Shown: positions 27,390 to 35,619 of the stretch, piece by piece
Layout of the letters: each line of letters begins with the position of its first letter
How positions within the stretch are numbered: position 1 is the stretch's first letter
Origin: Paenibacillus sp. LHD-117
Lineage (GTDB): Bacteria; Bacillota; Bacilli; Paenibacillales; Paenibacillaceae
Length of the DNA: 64,000 nt
Assembly (NCBI RefSeq): GCF_030929555.1
Contig: NZ_JAVFVT010000036.1
Span: 17,324-81,323, forward strand
Direction of reading: 5' to 3'
Position numbers and translations under genes: made by a program
Notes under the pieces: model-generated
What the model was told of the DNA's origin: nothing
The model's input: only the letters and a program-made list of their open reading frames with translations
Databases searched by the model: none

Positions 27390-27553
27390 CCATCTTTTCA
27401 GTTCGGCATACCGTTTGAAGGATCGCCGAAGTCGCGATGGTTACGGAATTTTAGGATCGTTCTACTAATAAACGATCCTGAAATGCGGCTACAACAAAAA
27501 GCACCCAGCCTATTATTGGTCAAGCCCCAATTTTGTAGACATTGAAAAAAGCC

Positions 27554-28450
27554 CTAAGCTGAAAGCTGGCGTCGGTACTCTACCGGCGTCAGCTTGTTTA
27601 ATTTTCTTTGAATCCTTTCGTGGTTATAAAAATGTATAAATTCCTCTATTCTCCGTTGTGCCTCTTCCAACGAGCGGATATTATAAGGGTAGAGCGCTTC
27701 CGCTTTGAGATGCGAGAAGAAGCTCTCCATCGCGGCGTTGTCTAAACAATTGCCGCGTCTGGACATGCTGATTTGGGCGCCAACCGTAGGCAGCATGTCG
27801 TGGTATGCATGGGACGTGTACTGGAAGCCTTGATCGCTGTGAACGATCAATCCGGCTATTTGTCCAGTCGCGTCCTTTTGCGCTTCAAATGCGTCTTTAA
27901 ACGTCTTTAGAACCAGCTCATTGTCATTGCGATTGCTAATGTGGTATGCGACGATTTCGGAGCTGCACAGATCCTTGATAGCCGACAGATATAGCCGTTC
28001 ATCCTCTACACGATACTGAGTCACATCGGTAACCCACTTCTGATTCGGCTTGTCCGCAGTGAAGTCACGCTTCAGCAAATTATCTGCGACGCGGCCGTCT
28101 GCTTCTGCTACTTGATAGGAGTTGCGATAGTTGCGCTTCCTTCGGATAACAGCCTTCAAGCCAAGTTGTTGCATGAGACGCAGTACTCGCTTGTGATTCA
28201 CCTTTTCACCATATTGACGTTCAAGCTCATCCTCTATTCTTCGATATCCGTATGTTCCGTTTCTCTGCTCATATATGGATTTGATTCGCTCTTTCGTTTC
28301 ATGGTCCTTGTCGTTAGCTAGCCGATTTAAATAGCAGTAATATCCGCTTCTAGATACGCCTAAGAGGCTGCAAAGCTCCGTAATGGGATACTGTTCCGCG
28401 GCTAACTGAATGATGCGGTACTTGCCTTGTGCACCTCCTGTTCCATATTT
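27554..28450 (-). pseudogene. IS3-family transposase orfB, probably frameshifted near its start
   Basis: The frame is open from 28450 to 27554 but has no good start. It contains YRRIEDELERQYGEKVNHKR and the rve integrase core with all three catalytic acids: WVTDVTQY (D), IVHSDQGFQYTSH (D) and CLDNAAMESFF (E), ending VEYRRQ. The slippery TTAAAAAAG at 28466-28458 would shift ribosomes from orfA into a frame that reads MEQEVHKA and then stops at 28402. Reaching the orfB frame needs one more base around 28420-28430, where gcaagtaccgc probably once read gcaaagtaccgc. I infer a one-base deletion; a sequencing error is possible. Confidence 0.7.
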
Positions 28451-28724
28451 TCAAACACTTTTTTAAGGCTTCGTTCTCCCGTTTGAGCTGCTTCACATGT
28501 CGGTCCTGGTCTATATACTGTTCCCGACGTCCTCGTTGATCCAACAGTCCAAACTCACCAAGTTCCCTGTACCTACGCATCCACTTTTTAACTCTATCCT
28601 TATCTTGAATCCCTAAATATTCGGTGATTTGTCTGTATGTCCATTTCTCCTCAATATGTAAGCGAATCGCCTCCTTCTTGTCTTCCTCTGTATATGACTT
28701 AAACTTCTGTCCTTTATTCGCCAT
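28350..28724 (-). CDS. IS3-family transposase orfA (helix-turn-helix subunit)
   Basis: The first ~95 residues are the DNA-binding protein of the element: MANKGQKFKSYTEEDKKEAI, then WTYRQITEYLGIQDKDRVKKW as the helix-turn-helix, then the leucine-zipper-like HVKQLKRENEALKK. The frame runs on to 28350, but the tail after the slippery TTAAAAAAG (28466-28458) is not conserved transposase sequence. Its normal role is to make OrfA alone and, by -1 frameshifting, an OrfAB transposase. Confidence 0.82.
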   Translation of the reverse strand: MANKGQKFKSYTEEDKKEAIRLHIEEKWTYRQITEYLGIQDKDRVKKWMRRYRELGEFGLLDQRGRREQYIDQDRHVKQLKRENEALKKCLKIWNRRCTRQVPHHSVSRGTVSHYGALQPLRRI

Positions 28725-28862
28725 AAAAAATACACCCCCTAGAATTCATCGGAATAACCAGGGGTTTTTCCAATGTCTATTCTAAGGGGTGCACCTCATA
28801 TCGGCAAGGTGCTTTATCAATAAACGAAACGCTCGAAATGACATCTATTCCAGCTTCTCTCT

Positions 28863-30099
28863 TTAATCTTTGTAAGGATCAAACTCGTCCGCTCCGGCCA
28901 TGCAGACGCCGATCGGCTTCAGCACGTGAAGCACGTCGATCGTTTCCATGTGGGCGTCCAGCACCTCCCGCAGCTTGCGGTATACGAACGGACTTTCGTC
29001 GGTTCCGGCTCCGCGAAGCTCGACGCCGAAATCGTTGACGGCGTTAACCATCTGTTCCATCGATATCTGACCGCCGGAGCGGGTGCGCGTCTTCCAAGTT
29101 CATTTTGCCGGCGGCTTGCGTGCGGCTCATTACGCGGCCAGCCCCGTGAACGGTGCTGTAGAACGATTCGCGGTTCTCGTCCGAGTCCTTCCCGCTTACG
29201 ACGACCGAGATGTCCCCCATGCTGCCTCCGATAAAACCGAGCTGTCCCGGCAACGACGGCGTCGCGCCTTTGCGTACGACAATCGTATCCTTGCCTCCAT
29301 GATTCTCCCGCCAAGCGTAGTTATGATGGTTGTGCACCTCGAAATCCGCTTCGGTACCGAGTAAGGAAAGAACTTGCTTGATGACGTAATCCCTGCCCGC
29401 GTACGCGTAACGTCCAGCCAGCCTCATGGCGCGGAAATACATATCGCCGAGCTCGCTGTCCAGGTCCAGCAGGACCGGCGGCTGATCCATCTTCTCCCCG
29501 GGAGCTTTTCCGAAAAACTCGCGCCCGGCTGCTAGATTGATGAATCCGCTTGCCGTTTTGTGGCCGAATCCGCGGCTGCCGAAATGGTTCCCGACCCAGA
29601 GCCGCCCGGTCGCCTCTTCCTCGAACAAATCCACGTAATGGTTACCGCTGCCGACCGTGCCCAATTGGCCCTGGGCCAGCGCCTTCAATTTATCGTGCTC
29701 CTGCCGGCCGACGGCGGCGTACACATCCCAATCCGGGTCGTCGAACAGCTCATGATCCACCTTCTCGCTATTGACGCGCCCTACCCCGAACGAAACTTTG
29801 CGGGCTATTCCATCCATAATGCCAGCCAGCTTAGGCTTCACGTCCGCCGCGAACAGCTTCGTCCGAACCGCCTTGTTGCCGCAGCCGATGTCGTAACCGA
29901 CGCCAGAAGGAGAGATTTGCCCGTCATAAACGACAACTCCGCCGATCGGTTGGCTATACCCTTTATGATGATCGGCCATCAGAAGCGCTTGAACGACGTT
30001 CCCGTGTTCGGCGCAGGTTTTCGCTTGAGACAATGCGCCCGGATCGGGATTGCCCCACACGCGGACGCCTTCTATGATTTGATAAGCCATATAAATCAT
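28863..30099 (-). pseudogene. rtcB: RtcB-family RNA ligase, interrupted by a one-base frameshift
   Basis: RtcB joins RNA 2',3'-cyclic phosphate or 3'-phosphate ends to 5'-OH using GTP and Mn2+. The main frame (29044-30099) carries the metal and guanylylation motifs GYDIGCGNKA, GSGNHYVDLFEE, VGNHFGSRGFGH, EVHNHHNYA and STVHGAGRVMSR. The C-terminus continues in another frame (28863 to about 29095: SGGQISMEQMVNAVNDFGVE to GADEFDPYKD). An extra T around 29099-29100 (AACTTGGAAG instead of AACTGGAAG) would explain the shift; removing it gives KMNWKTRTRSGGQIS. Start is ATG 30099 or 30090. Either a recent mutation or a sequencing error, since both halves are otherwise intact. Confidence 0.82.
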
Positions 30100-30227
30100 T
30101 CACTCCTTTTACAACTCTTCTTCTACGTTTATTGTCGTCGATTCCGGTGGCTTCAAACAGGGCGAAAGTATGGCAAAAAGAAAAAAGAGATCCTGCAAGC
30201 CCAAAAGAAAACTTTCAGGGAATACCC

Positions 30228-30935
30228 TTAACTGAAGCGACGCACTAACTGAACAACCTTCCTTACATACTCCTCGTACATATCCGGATCCTCGTCGAAT
30301 ATTTCCCGGTAGACGGTAATCACTTGCCAGCCTAGATAAGCGAGTTGTCCCTCGCATTGCTGAAATTTATAATAATCTTCGTATTTGCATCTTTGCTCCA
30401 CGATTTCGTCACCGGCGAACAGAAGTACAACCCTTTGCTCGATGTCGTACAATGGCAGTGAATAGGGTACGCGTGCGCCTAACTTTGGGTATCCTGCTCT
30501 CAACATGCCGAATTGGTAATTGACGATCGGTCCCCAGAACTCTTGGAGAAACCGTGACACATCCGCGCCGTGTTTCCTTGCCTCTCTGCGACTCAGCCGT
30601 TCTTCCATCCAGCGAGTAACATTGGGATGAGGAGATCTCGGCTCTCTTGCCGGCTTGTTCTCATTGCTTATTTCAGTCACAAAATCATACAACAATGCGT
30701 CATGGTCGCATCGGACCAACTGTCCAGACTGATCCATAATGATCGAACCCTTGCTCATGATGTTGCGGTAATAAAAACGGTTATCCTTGTTTCCAAAAAA
30801 CTCAATATACGCCATGATTCTGTCGACTTCATCCGGATTGTTTCTCCGCAGGTAGTCGCTTAGCGGCGCAAAAGCCTGCTTGATCCACTTCTCCGTAACC
30901 TTCTTCGGTCTTTTCACTTCAGGATACATTGTCAT
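30228..30935 (-). CDS. Hypothetical protein, 235 residues
   Basis: A soluble, charged protein I do not recognise. The C-terminal third (YDIEQRVVLLFAGDEIVEQR, then GQLAYLGWQVITVYREIF) has the rhythm of a restriction-endonuclease-like fold, in which a conserved RD..L...GW..i strand follows the active site, but the acidic and lysine catalytic residues are not clear. AGGGAG lies 8 bases before the ATG. It sits between rtcB and a Fic remnant in a patch that looks like accessory DNA. No function is assigned. Confidence 0.65.
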   Translation of the reverse strand: MTMYPEVKRPKKVTEKWIKQAFAPLSDYLRRNNPDEVDRIMAYIEFFGNKDNRFYYRNIMSKGSIIMDQSGQLVRCDHDALLYDFVTEISNENKPAREPRSPHPNVTRWMEERLSRREARKHGADVSRFLQEFWGPIVNYQFGMLRAGYPKLGARVPYSLPLYDIEQRVVLLFAGDEIVEQRCKYEDYYKFQQCEGQLAYLGWQVITVYREIFDEDPDMYEEYVRKVVQLVRRFS

Positions 30936-30953
30936 ATTCCCATCTCCCTATTC

Positions 30954-30992
30954 AAAATAAAAAGCACCATGCCCATAACAGGCACGGTGCTT
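30954..30992 (-). terminator. Terminator behind a vanished Fic gene
   Basis: On the minus strand AAGCACC-g-TGCC pairs with GGCA-t-GGTGCTT, followed by a TTTTTATTTT run. It lies 10-50 bp beyond the Fic remnant and before the gene starting at 30935, so it probably belonged to the lost Fic gene. Confidence 0.75.
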
Positions 30993-31004
30993 CCGTGAAA
31001 ATAA

Positions 31005-31154
31005 TTATACAAGCCGCAAATACATATCGAGCGTTTGGTCCAACGTCCTTGTCACAAGCGAGAGAAACGCATTTCGGTCTCCCGTGGTGTGAGCCAAATC
31101 CAATGTCGTATAATATTCGCTGCGATCTTCGACCGATGGATCAATCAGAATCCA
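31005..31154 (-). pseudogene. C-terminal remnant of a Fic-family protein
   Basis: The minus strand encodes WILIDPSVEDRSEYY, then DLAHTTGDRNAFLSLVTR, then LDMYLRLV and stop. This matches the usual end of Fic/DOC proteins (IxPExRxEYYxALExA..GDxxxF). It begins after an in-frame TAA, and no HxFx(D/E)GNGR core remains upstream. A terminator follows it. The other ~220 bp of this gap, up to the ankyrin gene at 31312, hold no gene I can see. Confidence 0.6.
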
Positions 31155-31311
31155 TTATAACATTGTCATCGTGAGAAAGACATCTGACGATTGGTCTGTT
31201 TTTCTTTTACCTCCCGGCTTAGTTGTTTAGGCTTTGTTTAGATTTTGTTTGAGCGAAATTTAGAATAGTCTGCTACCATATACGTAACAAACAGGAAAGG
31301 ATGGGTAAACG

Positions 31312-32040
31312 ATGCTGCGATGGATCGGAGCGATGCTCCTGATGTCCCTTATCGTCTCCGGCTGCCAGAGCAATCCTGGATCGGCGCCTGACGGCGACGG
31401 GAAGCGGCAGGCTGCCCAAACGGTGAATGATATGCGAACGGGGAATGTAAACGAAGCGTTATGGAAGGCGGCGGAGCAAGGGGATTCAAAAGCCATCCTT
31501 GAATCGCTGAACGCGGGAGCCGAAATAAACGCCACCGATGATCGGGAGCGGACTGCCGCGATGATTGCCGTACATGCGAATCGGATCGAGGTTTTCAAGG
31601 TCTTGGTCGACCAAGGAGCCGACATCAATATCCGGGATAACCGTTCCGACAACCCGCTTCTCTATGCGGGAGCGGAAGGCCTGCTGCCGTTCGTGCAAGC
31701 CGCCGTGGCCGCGGGGGCGGACACGAAGCTGACGAACCGGTTCGGCGGGACGGCGCTTATCCCTGCCGCCGATCGCGGGCATGTGGAGATCGTGAAGGAG
31801 CTGCTGACCACGTCCGACGTCGATATTAACCATGTGAACAATCTGGGCTGGACCGCTCTCCTCGAAGCCGTCATTCTAGGCGACGGAGGCAGCAGACATC
31901 AAGCCATTGTCGATCTGCTGATCGAGCACGGCGCCGACGTGAACCTGGCGGATTCGGACAGCGTTACCCCACTGCAGCATGCCAAGAAGCGCGGCTTCGA
32001 AGAGATGATTCGGTCGCTGGAGCAAGCGGGCGCGAAATAA
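31312..32040 (+). CDS. Ankyrin-repeat lipoprotein
   Basis: A 242-residue lipoprotein. The signal peptide MLRWIGAMLLMSLIVSGC ends in lipobox VSGC with Cys18 lipidated. After a short linker, residues about 48-240 form four to five ankyrin repeats (EALWKAAEQGDSKAILESLN; ADINIRDNRSDNPLLYAGAE; GGTALIPAADRGHVEIVKEL; LLIEHGADVNLADSDSVTPL). Such proteins mediate protein contacts, here on the outer face of the membrane. AAAGGATG precedes the ATG. Monocistronic; partner unknown. The following ~165 bp show no clear terminator. Confidence 0.9.
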   Translation: MLRWIGAMLLMSLIVSGCQSNPGSAPDGDGKRQAAQTVNDMRTGNVNEALWKAAEQGDSKAILESLNAGAEINATDDRERTAAMIAVHANRIEVFKVLVDQGADINIRDNRSDNPLLYAGAEGLLPFVQAAVAAGADTKLTNRFGGTALIPAADRGHVEIVKELLTTSDVDINHVNNLGWTALLEAVILGDGGSRHQAIVDLLIEHGADVNLADSDSVTPLQHAKKRGFEEMIRSLEQAGAK

Positions 32041-32209
32041 ACGAAAGCGGTTCGGGAACGCGAGGGCGTGCGGAGAGGTGCTCGTGGCGGGGGATGGCTT
32101 CGGTCTGTCGTCAGAGTCGGGATTGCTTTGTCGCCGCAGGCTGCGGATTGCAGGGAAGGCTTGTCTTGCTCGCAAGGCTGCCGCAAGGCACATGCCTCGC
32201 CCCGTTCCT

Positions 32210-32794
32210 TTAGTTCACGGTAATTTTCGTATATCCGCGATAAGGCGTCTTCGTGAATCGATTGGAGACGGACGACGCCACGATCGCTTCCGGCTTGACC
32301 CTGGCGGCCATGCCCATCGCCTCGATTCTTCCGACCATATCCGCCACGTAGGCCGAAGTCTGGTTGCGCTTCGCGTCGGTGCCCGCATCGATGTCGACGA
32401 ACATTTTGAGCTCCGCGCCTTGATATACATGCGGCATCAGAATATCCTCAAGCTGTGAGCGTTTGGCTTGGTCGAAGTAGGTGGCGATCTCCTGGCTGAA
32501 CGTCGTCTCGAGCGAGAGTTTCTCTTGGATGGAATAGATTTCGCGGGGAAGAATAACCTGCCGGTAGCAGAACCACGCGCCGCGCCCCGGCCGGATGATG
32601 ACGATCGACGTGATGAACTTCGTATGTCCGGCATGCACCTGCGCGTCCGTGCCAATGACGAGCTGATAAGCTGCACGGGCATCGCTCCGCATAAAGTTTT
32701 GAATCCGAACGAACACTTCGTCCAGCGCCATATCCCTATCGGACAAGTTCCGAAACACCGATTCGTGAAGCAACGTGTATTGTCTTCTTTTCAT
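32210..32794 (-). CDS. YkuK-family protein (DUF458, RNase H-like)
   Basis: A 194-residue cytoplasmic protein resembling Bacillus subtilis YkuK, a predicted RNase H-like nuclease family of unproven role. Family landmarks are YQLVIGTDAQVHAGHTKFIT with an acidic pair, RGAWFCYRQVILP and the C-terminal KMFVDIDAGTDAKRNQT. I chose ATG 32794 because GAGG lies 9 bases upstream; an in-frame GTG at 32803 sits within that site. It runs in the same direction as the ger operon but behind its terminator. Confidence 0.83.
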   Translation of the reverse strand: MKRRQYTLLHESVFRNLSDRDMALDEVFVRIQNFMRSDARAAYQLVIGTDAQVHAGHTKFITSIVIIRPGRGAWFCYRQVILPREIYSIQEKLSLETTFSQEIATYFDQAKRSQLEDILMPHVYQGAELKMFVDIDAGTDAKRNQTSAYVADMVGRIEAMGMAARVKPEAIVASSVSNRFTKTPYRGYTKITVN

Positions 32795-33018
32795 AAGGAT
32801 CACCCTCGAAGCAAGATCGGCTTCTTCCTTTCTGCTTACTCCTGAATCGGCTATCCATGGTACTCTTCTCCTTCATCATACGCTCGCCCCTTACCCCTTT
32901 GGTTGTACGATAGCCTTCCCATTCCAATAAGATATGTACTTCGTTGGGACAGAAAAAAGACCGCGGCCTCCGAGATCTCATCTGATCGTGCTGCTCGCGG
33001 ATCGCAGAGATTGTAAGG

Positions 33019-33206
33019 ATTGTTGCAGTTTGTACAGTAATTTCGCAACGAAATCCTTCGATGCTGCGTCATTCCTGTATTTCGCGCATGATTTCCAACG
33101 ATTTATTGATCACGAAGGGAAATAACCGGAAAATTGCTGCAGCAAATACAGGATTTGCGGATACATAGCCATTTCGCGATCGAAATGCTGTACTAAATGC
33201 AGGAAC
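33019..33206. repeat. Intergenic repeat cluster III (AATTGCTGTA type)
   Basis: Four ~25-bp units centred near 33031, 33082, 33144 and 33194 (spacing 51, 62 and 50 bp), for example AATTGCTGCA-N5-ATACAGGATTT at 33132 and AATGCTGTA-N5-TGCAGGAA at 33184. They closely resemble cluster II at 23.0 kb but are more diverged. It sits between the gerAB terminator and the YkuK gene; the remainder of this 465-bp gap has no recognisable gene. Confidence 0.65.
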
Positions 33207-33231
33207 GTAAGCTTTTTTTCTCCCAGCGGGC

Positions 33232-33263
33232 AAAAAAGAGCCGCCGGCACCTGCCCGGACGGC
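33232..33263 (-). terminator. Terminator of the leftward ger operon
   Basis: On the minus strand GCCGtCCGG pairs with CCGGcGGC and is followed by TCTTTTTT, just beyond the stop of the last ger gene at 33269. Confidence 0.8.
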
Positions 33264-33268
33264 CCGAT

Positions 33269-34432
33269 TCATCCTTCCCCGGATGGTTGATCCGGGGTTT
33301 GAGGTAACTTGCCATGGGAGCGCAGCCTTCCCTTCAGCAAAGTACCAAGCGTGAGTAGCAGCAACGGCAGCCCGACGGCGATCGGAAGCGCGATGAATGG
33401 CCAAACTTGCTCCAGGTACTCGATCGCGCGAAAATGGTCCTCGACGATCCAATAAGCGAACGCGCCCATCGCGAGACCTACGGGAACGATTGTCGGCTTA
33501 TGGCTGCCGATTCCGAAGATCTTGGCCATGCTAACCGAGCAGCCGTAAAGGCTGAACATGATCTCGAACAAAATGGGCAGAGAATACAACGCGATCATCA
33601 CCATCTCGTACCGCTGCAAGAAATGGCCAATGTGGGCGTTGTGGGCCAGCTTCATGCAGGACAGGGTATATTGGCTCGTCACCTCCGCCGACAGGACGGC
33701 CGCTTCCAGAATGGACCAAATGATGATAAGAAGACCGCTTAACAAGATGCCGAGCGCCCCGACCTTGCCGCCTGAGCGCGGATGGTCCTTGACGAGCGGC
33801 ATGACGAGCGCAGCGAGCATCGTGGCGAGCGCCCAGTCCGCGTCGAAGTGGATGCTCGCCCCAAGCGCGCGAGGGAAACCGTCCTCCAGCACCGGAAGCA
33901 AATTCAAGATGTCGAATTCGTCGGTAGAGCCGATCACGATCATCACGTTCAGCAGGAAGATAAAAAACAGCCCCGCGAGCGCAATGCGCGCCATGACCTC
34001 CAGCCCGTAGTAGCAGCCGATCGCTCCTACGATAAGCGAAGCGAAGATGATCAGAGAAATGGGCATTTCGGGCAAAAAATATTCGTGGATATGGTACACG
34101 AACGTGATCATAATGGGTCCGAATCCCGCGAAAAACAGAACGAACACGAGCAGCGCGACCAGCTTGCCGAACCACCGGCCCAGCATCAGCTCCGCCGCCT
34201 CCATGAAGTCGCGGCCCGGCGTTCTGCGCACGACCAGGTAGGTTACGTACATCATAGCGACGCCTTGCAGCGTTCCGACCAGCATAACGATCCACATGTC
34301 CTGTCCGACGATGCGCGCGACGACGCCTTGCGTCACTCCGATGGCCTTCACGTAAATGAGATTGACGATCATCGCGATGAACATGCCGTTCGAAACCTGG
34401 ATCCTCCATGGTTGCTTAGCCGTCCCCGTCAT
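33269..34432 (-). CDS. Spore germination permease, GerB subunit (GerAB family)
   Basis: A 387-residue membrane protein with about ten helices, belonging to the endospore germination permease family within the APC superfamily. The N-terminal pattern ISNGMFIAMIVNLIYVKAIG and the helix IVGAIGCYYGLEVMARIAL are typical. It is the germinant-sensing subunit of a GerA-type receptor in the spore inner membrane. Its ATG overlaps the preceding gerC stop (ATGA at 34432-34429), so the two are translationally coupled. Last gene of a leftward A-C-B operon. Confidence 0.92.
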   Translation of the reverse strand: MTGTAKQPWRIQVSNGMFIAMIVNLIYVKAIGVTQGVVARIVGQDMWIVMLVGTLQGVAMMYVTYLVVRRTPGRDFMEAAELMLGRWFGKLVALLVFVLFFAGFGPIMITFVYHIHEYFLPEMPISLIIFASLIVGAIGCYYGLEVMARIALAGLFFIFLLNVMIVIGSTDEFDILNLLPVLEDGFPRALGASIHFDADWALATMLAALVMPLVKDHPRSGGKVGALGILLSGLLIIIWSILEAAVLSAEVTSQYTLSCMKLAHNAHIGHFLQRYEMVMIALYSLPILFEIMFSLYGCSVSMAKIFGIGSHKPTIVPVGLAMGAFAYWIVEDHFRAIEYLEQVWPFIALPIAVGLPLLLLTLGTLLKGRLRSHGKLPQTPDQPSGEG

Positions 34433-35619
34433 CGTATCCCCGCCCCCACCGCTTTGACGACCCCGCTTTTGATTCGAACCTCCGCTTCAACGCCGATCTC
34501 CGCCTCCGGGAAAACCTGGCTCCAGCGAGGGCCGAGCGTGCGCCATTCGGACGGGTACCGATTGCGGAACACATCGCCGAACTTTAGGAAGTCGGTGCCG
34601 AACTCCTCCTGAGCTTTGCCGATCACGACTTCGATTCTCTCCTTCATCTGCTTCTCCATTCTACTCTCGATTTCGCCGCGTATATCCGCCAGCGGCACGC
34701 CGCAGCCGCTCTCGACGATGTCCGCTTTCGTCTTCAGCCGCACCTGGAAGCTTGGATTCCCGTTCGCATAGGAAGCCGATACTTGAAAGCGGGCCTCCTT
34801 GAATTCCAGCGCAACCTTCTGCGCCGATTCGTTCGGACAGGCCACCACCTCGATGCCGCTCTTCAGCTTCTCCAGGAAAAACATGACGATGCGCGTATCC
34901 TTGTTCGACAACCAACCGACCATCTTCTCGCCGTTGAACACAGCCGAGCCTGCAAGCTCCACCTGTCGGATGGAGCCGTGCTCGCCCGGCTTCTTGTTCG
35001 AGATCCCTCTCGGCATGAGCTGGATGCGTGCGAGTACCGGCTGGGCGGAGTCGCTCTGGAACGCCTCTTCCAAATTCATCATGTTGCTCGCCAGCGTCTG
35101 CCCGGCGACGTCGTTGCCTTCGAACAGCCGGTTGAGAGCCTCGCCGGGCACGACCTCGAGTCCCGTGATCGTGGAGACGACCTCCGCCGGGGAATCGGGC
35201 GTCACCGCCACCCATGTGTTCATGCGCAGCTCATGATTGCGTGTGAAAAAATCGATCATGTCCCTGATGCCCCGTCGCGCGTATTGTTCGTCCATGACGA
35301 TTACGAAATTATGGGCCCAGTAGACGCGGCGGGACGAGAATCGGCCCAGATTGCGAATCGCGTCGAAGATGCTTTTGCCTTCGGCGCTGACGGAGTAGAT
35401 CGGCTCCCCTGTCCCTCCGGCCGGCGCGCCGGTCTGGCCTCTGGCATCCGCAGGACGAATAATCTGTACGGACAGCTTCACGTTGCCGGGCCGGCTGCCT
35501 TCTTGCAATCCGACCGCGGTCACGATCGCCAGCTCGTTGATTTGCCGCAGGCCCATGCAGGAAGACAGGAGAGGGACGACGAGAAGCAGAACAATCGCCG
35601 AGAGCATCGGCCGTTTCAT
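34429..35619 (-). CDS. Spore germination lipoprotein, GerC subunit (Ger(x)C family)
   Basis: A 396-residue lipoprotein. The signal peptide MKRPMLSAIVLLLVVPLLSS ends at Cys21 (lipobox LSSC). Next is the family opening RQINELAIVTAVGLQEG, and the domain pattern SIFDAIRNLGRFSSRRVYWA and FFTRNHELRMN follows. It sits on the outer face of the spore inner membrane with GerA and GerB. ATG 35619 overlaps the gerA stop as ATGA; a much longer frame upstream is a shadow of gerA. Confidence 0.92.
   Translation of the reverse strand: MKRPMLSAIVLLLVVPLLSSCMGLRQINELAIVTAVGLQEGSRPGNVKLSVQIIRPADARGQTGAPAGGTGEPIYSVSAEGKSIFDAIRNLGRFSSRRVYWAHNFVIVMDEQYARRGIRDMIDFFTRNHELRMNTWVAVTPDSPAEVVSTITGLEVVPGEALNRLFEGNDVAGQTLASNMMNLEEAFQSDSAQPVLARIQLMPRGISNKKPGEHGSIRQVELAGSAVFNGEKMVGWLSNKDTRIVMFFLEKLKSGIEVVACPNESAQKVALEFKEARFQVSASYANGNPSFQVRLKTKADIVESGCGVPLADIRGEIESRMEKQMKERIEVVIGKAQEEFGTDFLKFGDVFRNRYPSEWRTLGPRWSQVFPEAEIGVEAEVRIKSGVVKAVGAGIR

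Larger units (their letters stand above)
27517..28798 (-). mobile_element. IS3-family insertion sequence (IS150-like group), complete ends
   Basis: A 1282-bp element. Both tips begin TG (reading inward), and the two ends share the core TAGACATTGNAAAAANCCCT at the same distance of 19 bp from the tip. A 3-bp direct duplication TAT flanks it at 27514-27516 and 28799-28801, as expected for IS3 transposition. It encodes orfA (28350-28724) and orfB (27554-28450) on the minus strand. It inserted between the helical-repeat gene and rtcB. A frame problem in orfB (see that entry) may have inactivated it. Confidence 0.88.
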
